A stretch of 64,000 bases of DNA. It comes from Bathynomus jamesi (lineage: Eukaryota; Arthropoda; Malacostraca; Isopoda; Cirolanidae). The stretch covers positions 140,001 through 204,000 of the forward strand of contig JAJOZX010007472.1 of NCBI GenBank assembly GCA_023014485.1, given 5' to 3'. This document shows positions 54,635 through 64,000 of this stretch, one piece after another. The notes beneath the pieces are model-generated. The model was not told the DNA's origin, ran no database searches, and was given only the letters and a program-made list of their open reading frames with translations. The stretch's first letter is position 1, and the number at the start of each line of letters is the position of its first letter. The position numbers and the translations under genes were made by a program.

Positions 54635-56563
54635 GAAGTTCCCAAGTCTAAAGAATCTGACCAATTCACGGCCTTGTTTGGTGAAATAATCAAGAAGGGA
54701 AGCAGTCAGAAGGTAAAAGAGAAAGCGTCGAAGGAGAAAGAGAAAAGCAAAACTGAGACAGCAAAGAAAGAAAAACCAAAAGAAAGCAAATCGCCTTCTA
54801 CCGAGAAAGATCCTACAAAGAAAGATAACAAAGATAAAGATAAAGATAAAAAGAAAACGGAGAGAGAAGACAGAGACAGAGAGAGAGACAAGGAAAAAAG
54901 CAGAGACAAAGAGAAGAAAACGCACGAGAAGAAAACCAAAGAAACTTTTTCCGAGAAGGAAAAAACGAACAAAGAAAAAGGGGAAGATAAAGACAAGAAA
55001 AAGGAAAGCAAAAAGGAGCATGCAAAACGCTCCATCTCGCCCGCTGTCGCGGGGGAGCAGCAGCAGCAGCAGCAGCAGCAGCACCAGCAGCAGCACCAGC
55101 AGCAAAACCCTAAGAAGAAGAAGCAGGAAGATCGGGAGGGAAAGAGGGGGGAAGGGGAGGTAGTAGGGACTAAGAGGGGAGAGGGAGAGGTAAAGGGCAA
55201 GAAGGAGAAGCTATCGGAGGAGAGGGAGAGCAAAGGGAGAGAGAAGGAAAGGAAGGAGAAACACGAGAAAAAGGAAAAGAAGGAGAAAGAAAAGAGCAAG
55301 CCTCCACCCCCTCCTTCTCTCCCCTCCCCCAGTTAAGGAGGAGAAGAAGAAACCTCCCCCTCCCTTACAGAAGCCCCCTACTCAGGCGACGAGGGGAAGG
55401 CCTCGGAAGGACGCGAAACGAATGCCTCCCTCCGCTCCTTCCCCCGTGCCGCCCCCAACTCATCCACTCCCTTCCTCCAAAGTCAAACCAAAGACGAAAT
55501 CCTCACCCACCACCACCACCACCCACCCCCACCCCCACCCCCACCCCCAGCCGCCAAGGAGAGGTCGAGGTCAAAGTCGAGCTCGCGAAGTCGATCTCCG
55601 TCCCTCTCGATCTCCTCCTCCTCCTCTCCCCAAAGATCAAGGTCGTCCTCACAGTCATCACGGTCGTCCTCGCAGGACGGGAGTCCACCCCGACATTCTC
55701 CTACCCCTCACACATCCCCCTCACTTTCGAGGAGTCGTTCAAGGTCGTCCTCGAGGTCTCGGTCGATCTCAAGGTCACATTCAAGGTCATCGTTGAGTTC
55801 CTCGAAATCGCACTCCAAGTCTCCGTCACTCAAGTCTGTTTCAAGGTCAGAATCGAGATCAAAGTCGAAGTCGTTGAGCAGTTCTTCGTCCTCTGGAAGT
55901 TCCCCTTCAAGGGGAGTCGGAGAAAGGGGGATAAAGGGGACCATGAACCCCCTCCAGATCTTGGTTCAGGACATCAGTGAAAGCTCCTCCGACAGCGAGG
56001 AAAAGCTGCTCCCTGTTAAAGCGCCGCAGAAGGGAAGATCCACACCGTCATCCGCGCCCCAGAACAGCCCGAGACCCACCTTGAAGGGGGCAGGGGGGAA
56101 GAATAAGCCCATATCCCCTCTCTCTTCGGACGACACACACTCTGATGAAGATAAAGTGAGGGGTAGAGAGAAAAGACGGACGCGATGGGGTTCGAACAAC
56201 CAACACAACAAAGACTACATCACCGAGCCACTCGCAAACACGAACGGGACCTCCTCCAGAGGGAAAGGGAGAGACTCTGACGAAACACCGCCTCATACCG
56301 TGCCTAACGGAACGGCAGCGCAAACCCCTTCGAGGTCAGAATTCGTTCCTCCGAAAATAGATTTCAGTTCTGACTATTTGGGAGAGCTCTTGGAGCTCCG
56401 AAACAAGATTATGAAGAGTTTTTCGGACAGAGCGAAAGTTCAGGAGATTGTCAATATTATTGGGTACAATGCTTCATACCAACTGAATCAAGTTCATTTT
56501 ACATTCGATTTGTGTTCACTGGACAAACAAACTATTCGCAAGTTACAGCATTGTTTATCCTGA
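54635..56563 (+). CDS. ear: ear orthologue, last coding exon with AHD
   Basis: Acceptor TTTACTTTCAG, stop TGA at 56561-56563. Starts EVPKSKESDQFTALFGEIIK, then a very long Lys/Glu/Asp stretch, a CAG-encoded Gln/His tract (55061-55103), a proline-rich and GRPRK AT-hook-like region, an Arg-Ser stretch, and finally the ANC1-homology domain SDYLGELLELRNKIMKSFSD ... QTIRKLQHCLS. That domain recruits AF4, DOT1L, or polycomb partners. The frame breaks at a TAA (55334-55336) in a C run; sense-like reading continues in the +1 frame to the CACCCCC repeat (about 55550), then returns to the first frame to the end. Two compensating indels, probably sequence errors, explain this best. Confidence 0.9.
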
Positions 56564-56585
56564 GGTTTAAAACAATTTGAAGTGA

Positions 56586-56800
56586 AATAAAGCCAGTGTT
56601 TACTGTAGGATCTACAGTAATTCTTACGTTGTTTAAAAATACGGTAGTAATAATAATGGGATACCGTTTTTTTTTTCTTCTTTTAGGGGGGACTGTGTAA
56701 TTATGAACTTGTTTGTTCCTAAATATTATCGTTTATAACTTGCCATACGGTACCCATGTATGGGTAAGCCCAGAGCCTTTGGTAGTTTTACTACAATAAA
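56586..56800 (+). promoter_or_regulatory. ear: 3' UTR polyadenylation signals of ear
   Basis: AATAAA at 56586-56591, 23 bases after the stop, and again at 56795-56800. A third AATAAA lies at 57610-57615. Which is used cannot be told from the sequence. Confidence 0.55.
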
Positions 56801-58536
56801 GGGTTTTATTATTATTATTATTTCCCAAAGAGTTGGTAATTTGATGTTATGTATGAATAGATAAGTTTTGTTTGAATTTTGTTGATTAGTGTATACCATT
56901 TTTCTGAGTTCAATCTTTTTTGTGATTGCCCTCGTCTGAACTCTTTTTCATCTTCTTTCTGTGCAATGACTATTCACAAATGAACTAGTATTAATTTACT
57001 AGAGAGACCGTGGTAGGAGAAATTACCCTACCTCCAATGTGCATTTTCATAACTCAGTTAAGAACCAAAGTGTTAACATTTTCAATTTTAATTCTCAGAT
57101 TTGATTGGTGGGTTAAGTTTAACTTTGCCACCTTCAAGTATTTCAGATTCTATGAATTTGACATATAGTTTGTCGTGGTGCGTGTGTGCGTTGAAGAGTG
57201 TGTTTTTATGTATTTTTACTTATTTTTATATTCCGTAAAACAAAAATGGCCACAAATTACTTTTTAGACTTGCCACATTTCTGTAAAACATTTTTGCAAA
57301 CGTCTTTTCAAACATGTTTTAGTGTGACATTTTGCCAAATTTTTCCACTTCATCCGTTACTCCTCTTTCTCTATGATGCCACCTTTTCTTACTCCGTCGT
57401 TTCTAGTATTATAATTGTTATGTGTTCAAATATTGTACATAAGTTGATTTCATGTACATATGTGTACGTTTTTGTTTTATATATATATATATATAAATAT
57501 GTGTGTATTTTGTTTCACTGAACGTTAGTTATTTTGAATCTGAAAACGAAGATCTTGGTTATTTTAAGTACTTTGTTGTTTTTACTTCGAAAAAGCACAT
57601 TTTAGGTTAAATAAAATGAAAAGTGTAAAACACTGAGTATGAGTTCTCAAATAATTATAAACTTCAGTGATGTTAAGTGTAAGAAAAAACATATTTTTAT
57701 ATTTTATTTATTACCAAGTTTATGCCATTTTTTGGAGATTATTTTTCATAGTACAAACTTTAATTTAACCTTATTTCTATTTACCTCTTGAATGTAATAA
57801 TTTTAAGTTCGAAAGGAATTCAATGGAGTTTCGCCTTCAAGTTCATCTGCACAATGACAGCCCTTCGCTAAACTGCTGGCGACTCTCAGGTTTGATCATC
57901 TAACGTACAAGTTTTTAAACACCAGTGATAGTGTTTTGTCGAAAATGGGCGGAGCCTGATTCGAAAGCCATTTAAACGAAGAAAATTAATACAAATAGGT
58001 ACCGTAATTCAAGTATACATGTTTAATTACTGTACACATTCTTATTAGCTGCCGCTATATTTTCTCTCTGCTGAAAGTAAACGCTTGATAGATATTTTAA
58101 GATCGTTTTCTTTTTTAAGAAGTATTACGAGGTCACGCGTGGTAATATGATTTCATCATTACGAAAAGTTAGTTCAGATTGTAGAGGTCGAGGAAGGTTT
58201 AGGTAATAACGATTATAGTATGATGATACATTTTACGTTGATGTTAGAACTCGGAGAATTAAATATAAAGTGCCTAATTTTATCTACAGAAAACTCCATT
58301 AAGTTATGATTGTTAGTAACGGAAGTCCTTTGAGGGATAAAGGGGCAGTATTGAGTAATTGGTAGACTGAAGCAATAACCTATTAAATAATTATAAGACA
58401 TCTGTAACTAGCCTCCAATAACATTTTTTTAATTAGAAAGCAATAAACGAAGTTGTAGACAAATTCAAAAAGCTTTTCTATAATAGAAGTTAGACTTAGT
58501 TATTGGAGATCGTATAGTCTAACATCTCTAAAATCC
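56801..58536. other. downstream region, no gene seen
   Basis: AT-rich, with an (AT)n tract near 57479-57494. It may be extended 3' UTR at its start. Nothing else is recognised up to the LINE. Confidence 0.5.
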
Positions 58537-59361
58537 CCCGCCTGTGGCCACCTTGTCATGGTGGGTGGGCTCCCGTGTTGACCCAGTGGGCTACGTCGGC
58601 GGGGGCTTAGCCTCAGGAAGGGTCACCCATGCTGGACAGGCTACTGGGGAGACTAGTGTCACTAAAGTCTTTGGCTCCCAGTACGGGTCTCCATTGCTGT
58701 CCTCTGGAGGTGACGCCCTTAGGGCGTCACACACTGTCACAGCCGTCACTGTGTTGGATGTCTTGGTCGGTGGGATTGGGGTGATGGGGTTTTTGCGCCG
58801 TTTGGGGGCAAACTTTCATATTACGGGGCCTCGTTTTTGAACCAACGGTGTGTCCCTTGGGCACGAAGTACCCTGCCCCCTGTTGTTTGCGCTCGGCCTT
58901 TCTCACCGGTAGGCAGTTTCTCGCGGCCCCTATGGATACTTCTACTTCTTGCCCTAGAACTCGGGTGGTGAGCGACCAGGTCCCCCTAGTCCTCTACCAC
59001 GAAGACGACCTGAGGGGGTCGCCCTTCCTCTGGCTATGGAACACACACATTCTCCTCCCTCGTCACCGACCGCAATCTGTACCTCGAACATGCCTTTGGA
59101 CATTACCTCTAGAGCAGGGCTCCCACCACAGCTCCCCTCAGCCAGCTACGGGCAAAACAACAGGGTCCACGAAAGCCTCGCCCCGAAAACCAGGCGTCGC
59201 TCTCTCTGTATGCCACTCTCACCCGTCTTCGACCCGCCTCTCCACGGAGAGAGCCCCGTGACGGACGGGGAAGTCGGCGCCCACGTCCATCCTATCAACC
59301 ACTAGATGTCCCAGTCCACTTCGAACCAACAGCTTCCCTATCCCTACCCAGTATTCACAAA

Positions 59362-60000
59362 TTTTTAGTTATTCGCCATACTTCTGAGTCCCTACCATCC
59401 AACTCTGAAAGGACGTTTCAGGCGATCCGCACGCGCAGCAACTCTAGCCGTTATGGCGTCCGACCACAGAAGGACTGTTCTCTCCTTGTAAAAACGCGAA
59501 CAGCGGTAAAAACGAATGCCCCACTCTCCCTCACAGAACTCCTTGGATGCTCGGTGATCGTTTCTCCTCACCCTCGCCTGAACCAGAGTCAGGGCACCAT
59601 CTTCGCTACTCATTTATTGATGATACCCGAGAACGAGTTATTAGAAGACCTCACACCCCAAGGTGTCATTAAGGTTCATCGATTCACGTCTCGTCAAGGA
59701 GGTACCTCCTCCCCCCACCCCGCGGCGCCTCCTCACGTTCAACACCCTAGTCCCTCCCGGTCGTGTTCTGTAGGGCATGGGAGACCGCACATCATGCGAG
59801 TTCTCGGTCCGCCCATACATTCCAGACCCGACCCGTTGCTTTAAGTGCAATAAGTTTGGGCACGTCAGTTCGGTATTCCGACAGCCACAACAACTGTGCG
59901 TACGTTGCTTGCGGGAATATGCCCACCCAGAACGATGTCCCAACTCGCCTAAATGCTCAAACTGCGCCGGCACACATCCTTCCTCGTCTCGTGAGTGTAT
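59362..60000 (+). pseudogene. LINE ORF1, RRM-like part and zinc knuckles
   Basis: The first frame from 59362 (LVIRHTSESLPSNSE, NELLEDLTPQGVIKV) resembles the nucleic-acid-binding part of I/jockey ORF1. After a frame change near 59700 it reads SVRPYIPDPTRCFKCNKFGH, CVRCLREYAHPERC and CSNCAGTHPSSSREC, a run of CCHC-like knuckles. Stops occur downstream. Confidence 0.82.
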
Positions 60001-61180
60001 TTTTTTTTAAAGTTTGAGGAGGAGGTCCGGGGCCTGCGGGTGGCGGACTTCATCAGCCTCCGAGAGGCGCCAGACAGGGTGCGGAGTCGGGAGGTGAGGC
60101 CGGGGGTCTCTTATTCTGCAGCCCTCGACTCGCCGTCCGGATCCGCCACTCAAACCCCTATCGAATACTCATCCCCCTTCCCGATCGGGCCCCACGCCGG
60201 ACCCGGCAGCCGCCTGTCCCCCTACCATGCCTACCCACCAGCCGCCTGTCCCCTTACCATGCCTACCCACCATGAATCTCCAAAGCTACACACTTCCCAG
60301 ACCTCTTGAATCGGGACTCTGTTCCCGTCTCCCAGGAACCCCACTCTTACCGCACTCCGAGACACACCCAAACCTAGCGCCCGGGGTAAATCAACGAGGC
60401 GGAGACGCCGGAGTGAGTCTCCAGACTCGCCGACCATCCAACAAGCCCCTCTCTCTTCTCCTAAATCTAAAAGGAGAACTCGAGCACGCACACCCTTAAC
60501 CTCGCCTACAATAACCCTCTCACCCTCGCACAAGTTGACAGTCGTTGTTGACGTGCACGAGCCACCACCTGGGGCGAGACACGGGGCAGATCACCCAGCA
60601 TCCGAGGATCCAGTGGACGCGGCACTGGCACGCCTACATGGTGACCAGAGTACCCTCGGCCGCACCCTCGAGCCTCATGGATCTACCCTTACCCCCTGGT
60701 GCCATCTTCTCCACCCCACCACGGGAACACCCTGGCTCAACCCCTTGTACTCCCACTGACCTGGCCTCTCTCATACCTCCGGCTCTTCCCTCACCGGCCA
60801 CCCAGACTTTGTCCTCTCCTCCACCCGCCCGGTTTTACTGGTACCCCCTGTCGTCACCCCGGGTGTCCCGGGAGACCACAAACAAACAGGGAGGTGCCAA
60901 TATGGGCAACGGAACCTCCCCCATTGCATGACCAGTGAACCCTGCCTAGACTCTCCTCACCCTCTGAGTCCGCGATGGTTCCGGGTTGCCGCGATCCACG
61001 CCTCCGGTCCCGTTCAGTCGACTTGGCCCAACAGTCCCCGTGGGGGTTGGCTGGTCAGCCGATTCCCTCCTTGGTGAACGGCAGGTGACCCGACAGGCCC
61101 CCGACTTATCCCTCGCCATCATGAACCTAGATCTCCATCCACAGTCTAACTCCCTAGCACCTTCACCCTCTTCACTTCTC

Positions 61181-61819
61181 CCTCGCCAAACAATGGACTC
61201 TCCAAAAGCGACGATTCTACAATGGAACTGTAGGGGAATCTTCGCAAATTACGAAGGCCTAAATTCTTTGATTGCCTCTGCTCGTCCGGTATGTGTCTGT
61301 CTCCAGGAGCTAATCCTGGGGACCAGACCACTGCCCTGCCCCACCCGATATTCTAGCACTACCTCTCCGTCTCCTATCTGCACACAAAGGTGGGCTGCCA
61401 TCCTCGTCCACCGTACAGTCCCCTTTCACAACCTCCCTATCAGATCCCCGTTACAGGTTGTTGCTGCCAGGATTTTCCTGGACAAGCAATACACAGTCTG
61501 CTCGATCTACCTCCCCCCTCACTCCCAAGTTTCCCGCGGTGACCTGGTTGAGGTTGTTCAACAATTCCCCAGGTCCTTCCTACTCTTCGGCCATTTCAAT
61601 AGTCCCTACCCCCATGTTGGGAGATACGACCTCCACTTTTGTGGCTCGGCCCTGATTACTCTCATGGCTGAACTCTCCTTCGAGTGCCTCAACGACGGCT
61701 TTCCCACACTACCACGCCACCCGATGCACCCCGTCCTGTATAGATATGTCGTTCATCTCGACGGACGGCCTCCTGGCCTTCACCTGGCAGTGACCACTTC
61801 CCTGTTTGCCTCGCATTAA
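61181..61819 (+). pseudogene. LINE endonuclease domain
   Basis: TILQWNCRGIFANYEGL is the N-terminal NxRG motif; VCVCLQELILG carries the catalytic Glu of QE. LLFGHFNSPYPHVG stands where GDFN(A/S)H is normal, so the catalytic Asp appears changed to His. The SDH motif near the end is not seen in frame, ending at 61819. Confidence 0.85.
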
Positions 61820-62201
61820 GTCGACACGACCAGACCGTTCCGGTACCGGAAAAGTGGATAACGGCCAGAGCTAATTGGCTACTTTTCCGGAGCAACACTT
61901 CCACACGTTGTACGACGGCCCACTTTCCATCCTCCGATGAATGCATTGCGTACTTTGAGGCGACTGTTGTCGCAGCAGCAAGCACCAACAATCGCCAGCA
62001 TTCCACGATCTTCTGCCTACCCCCGAGCCCGACGAATACCCTGGTGGAACCCAGAGTGCGTGGAGGCTACACGAGCCAAGAAGAGGGCTACCCGACGATT
62101 TTATCGTACGCGAACCCCTACCCATCGCATGGAGATGCAGCGGGCCAGAGCCGTTGCTCGCCGTGCGATGAAGAAAGCGCGCCGAGCTTCCTGGCGTACC
62201 T

Positions 62202-63475
62202 TTGTATCAGGTATCACCTCCACACCATCGGCTACCATCTGGAAGAAGGTGCGGAGTGTCGAGAGACGACATGGCCCCCTCCCGACCCCTGGTCCTCCGA
62301 ATTAATGAAGGGCTTCTCTATGACCCTAGGTCGGTGGCGAACCTTCTTGCATCTACCTTCGCTGCCGTCTCCTCCACAGACAGCCCCCACGCGCTAGCCC
62401 CTAACAAGAGCTGCTCACCATCCCTCGACAACTCCTACAATCGGCTGTTCACCATGCGAGAGCTACAGGCGGCACTGGCCTCTAGACGGTCTCCTTCCCC
62501 TGGCCCGGACGGCATCCCCTACTGTATGATCCAACACATCCATCCCACTATGCAACTGTTTCTACTCGATCTCTACAATCGTATATGGGTTGAGGACACT
62601 TTCCCCTCTCGGTGGAAAGAGCTACAGACCCCCTCTTGCTCCTCAGCGGAGATATTCAGAACGTCTTCAATAGGGGACAGTTTGTCCTGTCCACTTTCTT
62701 CGAGGCCTACGACACCACCCGTCGACGTATAATCCTCAGTGAGCTCCAAAATTTGGGTTTCGTCGGAGCCCTGCCGACCTTCATCAGGGCTTCCTCTTCT
62801 CCCGGACCTTTCAAGTACGGGTGGGCTCAGTCCTGTCTGACACTTTTGAGCAAGAGGACGGGGACCCACAGGGAAGCATCCTCAGTGTCATATGCTTTTC
62901 ATTAGTAATGAACACAGTAGCTCAATCCCTTTCACCCACCGTCCGTTCCTCCATCTACGCAGACGACCTTGCGATATGGTTCGCGGGGCGGGAACTGCCC
63001 GTCGTCCAACGACAAATTCAGCTCGCCATCCATCGGGTGGAGAGGTGAGCGACATCAGTTGGTTTCCGCCTATCCACCTCTAAAACCAAAAGCATGGTCT
63101 TCAGCAGATGATGATCCACAGCCATACCTTCCCCCTCGATCACGCTATACGGCGAGCCCCTTGAAGTGGTGCCCACCGCGCGGTTTCTGGGCATGACCTT
63201 CGACCGACGGCTCAACTGGGTTCCCTACCTCAGGCACCTGAAACACACACTCCAGCGTCTCCTCGCTCTCCTAGACCACCTTTCCCACACTACGTGGGGC
63301 GCTGACCGACGCTCGCTCCTCCGTCTTTACACTTCCGTGGTCCAGTCAAAGCTGGACTATGGGAGTGTATACGGATCTGCTTCCAGCACTTCCCTCCGAA
63401 TCTTGGACCCGGTACTTAACAGGGGTCTCCGCTTCTCCACCGGTGCCTTCCAATCCTCCCCAGCTTCCAGCCTCT
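62202..63475 (+). pseudogene. LINE reverse transcriptase, internally deleted
   Basis: LAALASRRSPSPGPDGIPYC-type start near 62470, then FPSRWKE. The sequence jumps to SGDIQNVFNRGQFVLS and AYDTTRRRIILSELQNLGF, so the RT blocks between WKE and the QNxFNRG region (about 70-80 residues) are missing. Next come QEDGDPQGSILSVICFSLVM and SSIYADDLAIWFAG (catalytic YADD), then FLGMTFDRRLNWVPYL and SKLDYGSVYGSAS. Several frame changes. Confidence 0.88.
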
Positions 63476-63820
63476 GAGCAGAATGTAACTACCTCCCTCT
63501 CACCCACCGACGGGGTCTGCTCCTCATGAGGACCTACCTTCGCGCGCAGAAGCTGCCCTCGTCACTTCTGTGCGCGGCAATTTTAGAACCTCCACCCCAG
63601 GGTCAGAGCTGCTACTTCACGGAAGCGATCCGCTCATTCCAGGATCTTTCCAACATGCCCCCTCCCTCAGTCACCCCCATCTCGTATCATATCCATCCTC
63701 CCTGGCTCTTCACTCCTATCAGATTTTGCAGGGACTTATGTGCCCTGTTGAAAGCTACCACGACCGCTTCAGTATATGTCATTCTTCCAGGAACACGTAA
63801 CCCGACACCTGAACACTGTC

Positions 63821-64000
63821 CCCATCTATACGGATGGTTCCGGATCAGAGGTTGGTGCAGCTGCCTCAGCGGTGATAGTGACCCAACCGCTCTCTAGAGC
63901 CGTTCCCCTTTCCCGTGACGCCTCTGTCTTTTCGGCTGAACTCTTCGCTATTCTTGAAGCCCTCGACATTATAAGCACCCACTCCGCCAACTCCTATGTC
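63821..64000 (+). pseudogene. LINE RNase H domain, cut by window edge
   Basis: One frame reads PIYTDGSGSEVGAAASAVI (first catalytic Asp) followed by VFSAELFAILEALDII (catalytic Glu). The remainder lies beyond 64000. Confidence 0.85.

Larger units (their letters stand above)
58537..64000 (+). mobile_element. GC-rich LINE with RNase H domain, runs off the window
   Basis: A GC-rich block with sharp left edge (CCGCCTGTGGCCACC) follows AT-rich DNA. In order: untranslated leader with start-like frame, ORF1 with RNA-binding zinc knuckles, endonuclease, reverse transcriptase, and RNase H at the right edge. RNase H downstream of RT places it in the I-like group of LINEs. Multiple stops and frameshifts and an RT deletion show it is dead. 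60010-61180 is decayed ORF1 tail and inter-ORF sequence. Confidence 0.9.

Noticed and set aside
54614..55299. Long minus-strand frames opposite the last ear exon
   Set aside because: Low-complexity Lys/Glu codons on the + strand give Leu/Phe/Ser frames on the other strand; shadow of the real exon.

Overview
This window looks like a repeat-rich eukaryotic, probably arthropod, chromosome segment. It has GT-AG introns, one conserved cellular gene with very long introns, (AT)n microsatellites, a tRNA-derived SINE, and many layers of nested transposons. No bacterial operons, CRISPR arrays or phage genes are visible. The species cannot be fixed from the sequence; crustacean or chelicerate is a guess.

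The only host gene I can support is on the + strand, an orthologue of Drosophila ear / vertebrate MLLT1-MLLT3 (ENL/AF9). Its YEATS domain is split over exons at 18899-19076, 50611-50713 and 52630-52753, a linker exon lies at 54232-54411, and a large last exon at 54635-56563 holds a basic/poly-Q/RS-rich region and the C-terminal AHD. Splice phases agree across all five exons. The start-codon exon was not found. The first visible intron is about 31.5 kb and is almost entirely mobile DNA.

Layout. 1-2417: 30-bp minisatellite ending in a hairpin. 2.4-3.9 kb: small palindromes and a SINE. 3949-16892: a complete Ty3/gypsy LTR retrotransposon (minus strand, 4-bp TSD) carrying a 5'-truncated jockey/CR1-like LINE (12251-15000, 10-bp TSD). 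16928-17953: a TIR element whose own end sequence has expanded into a minisatellite. 19325-20646: three DNA transposons inside one another. 21911-22823 and 43380-44108: internally deleted mariner-like elements. 22900-43348: four divergent copies (A-D) of one transposon family with TAGGG termini, 8-9 bp TSDs and an unusual transposase, interleaved with a BED/hAT element (26165-30474) and 0.5-kb direct repeats. 44111-47635: a second unnamed transposase. 48448-50202: another three-level nest. 50835-52298: a 1.46-kb near-perfect palindrome. 58537-64000: a GC-rich LINE with ORF1, endonuclease, RT and RNase H, running off the window.

The four-copy A-D family is the best candidate for an under-described system. 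It shares the motifs HWDGK, FDTTASNTG, CRHH, ARWM.K, HLWYL and VVND.AERG, has hAT-like termini and TSD size, and one copy shows two introns. All copies are broken, mostly by single in-frame TGA codons.
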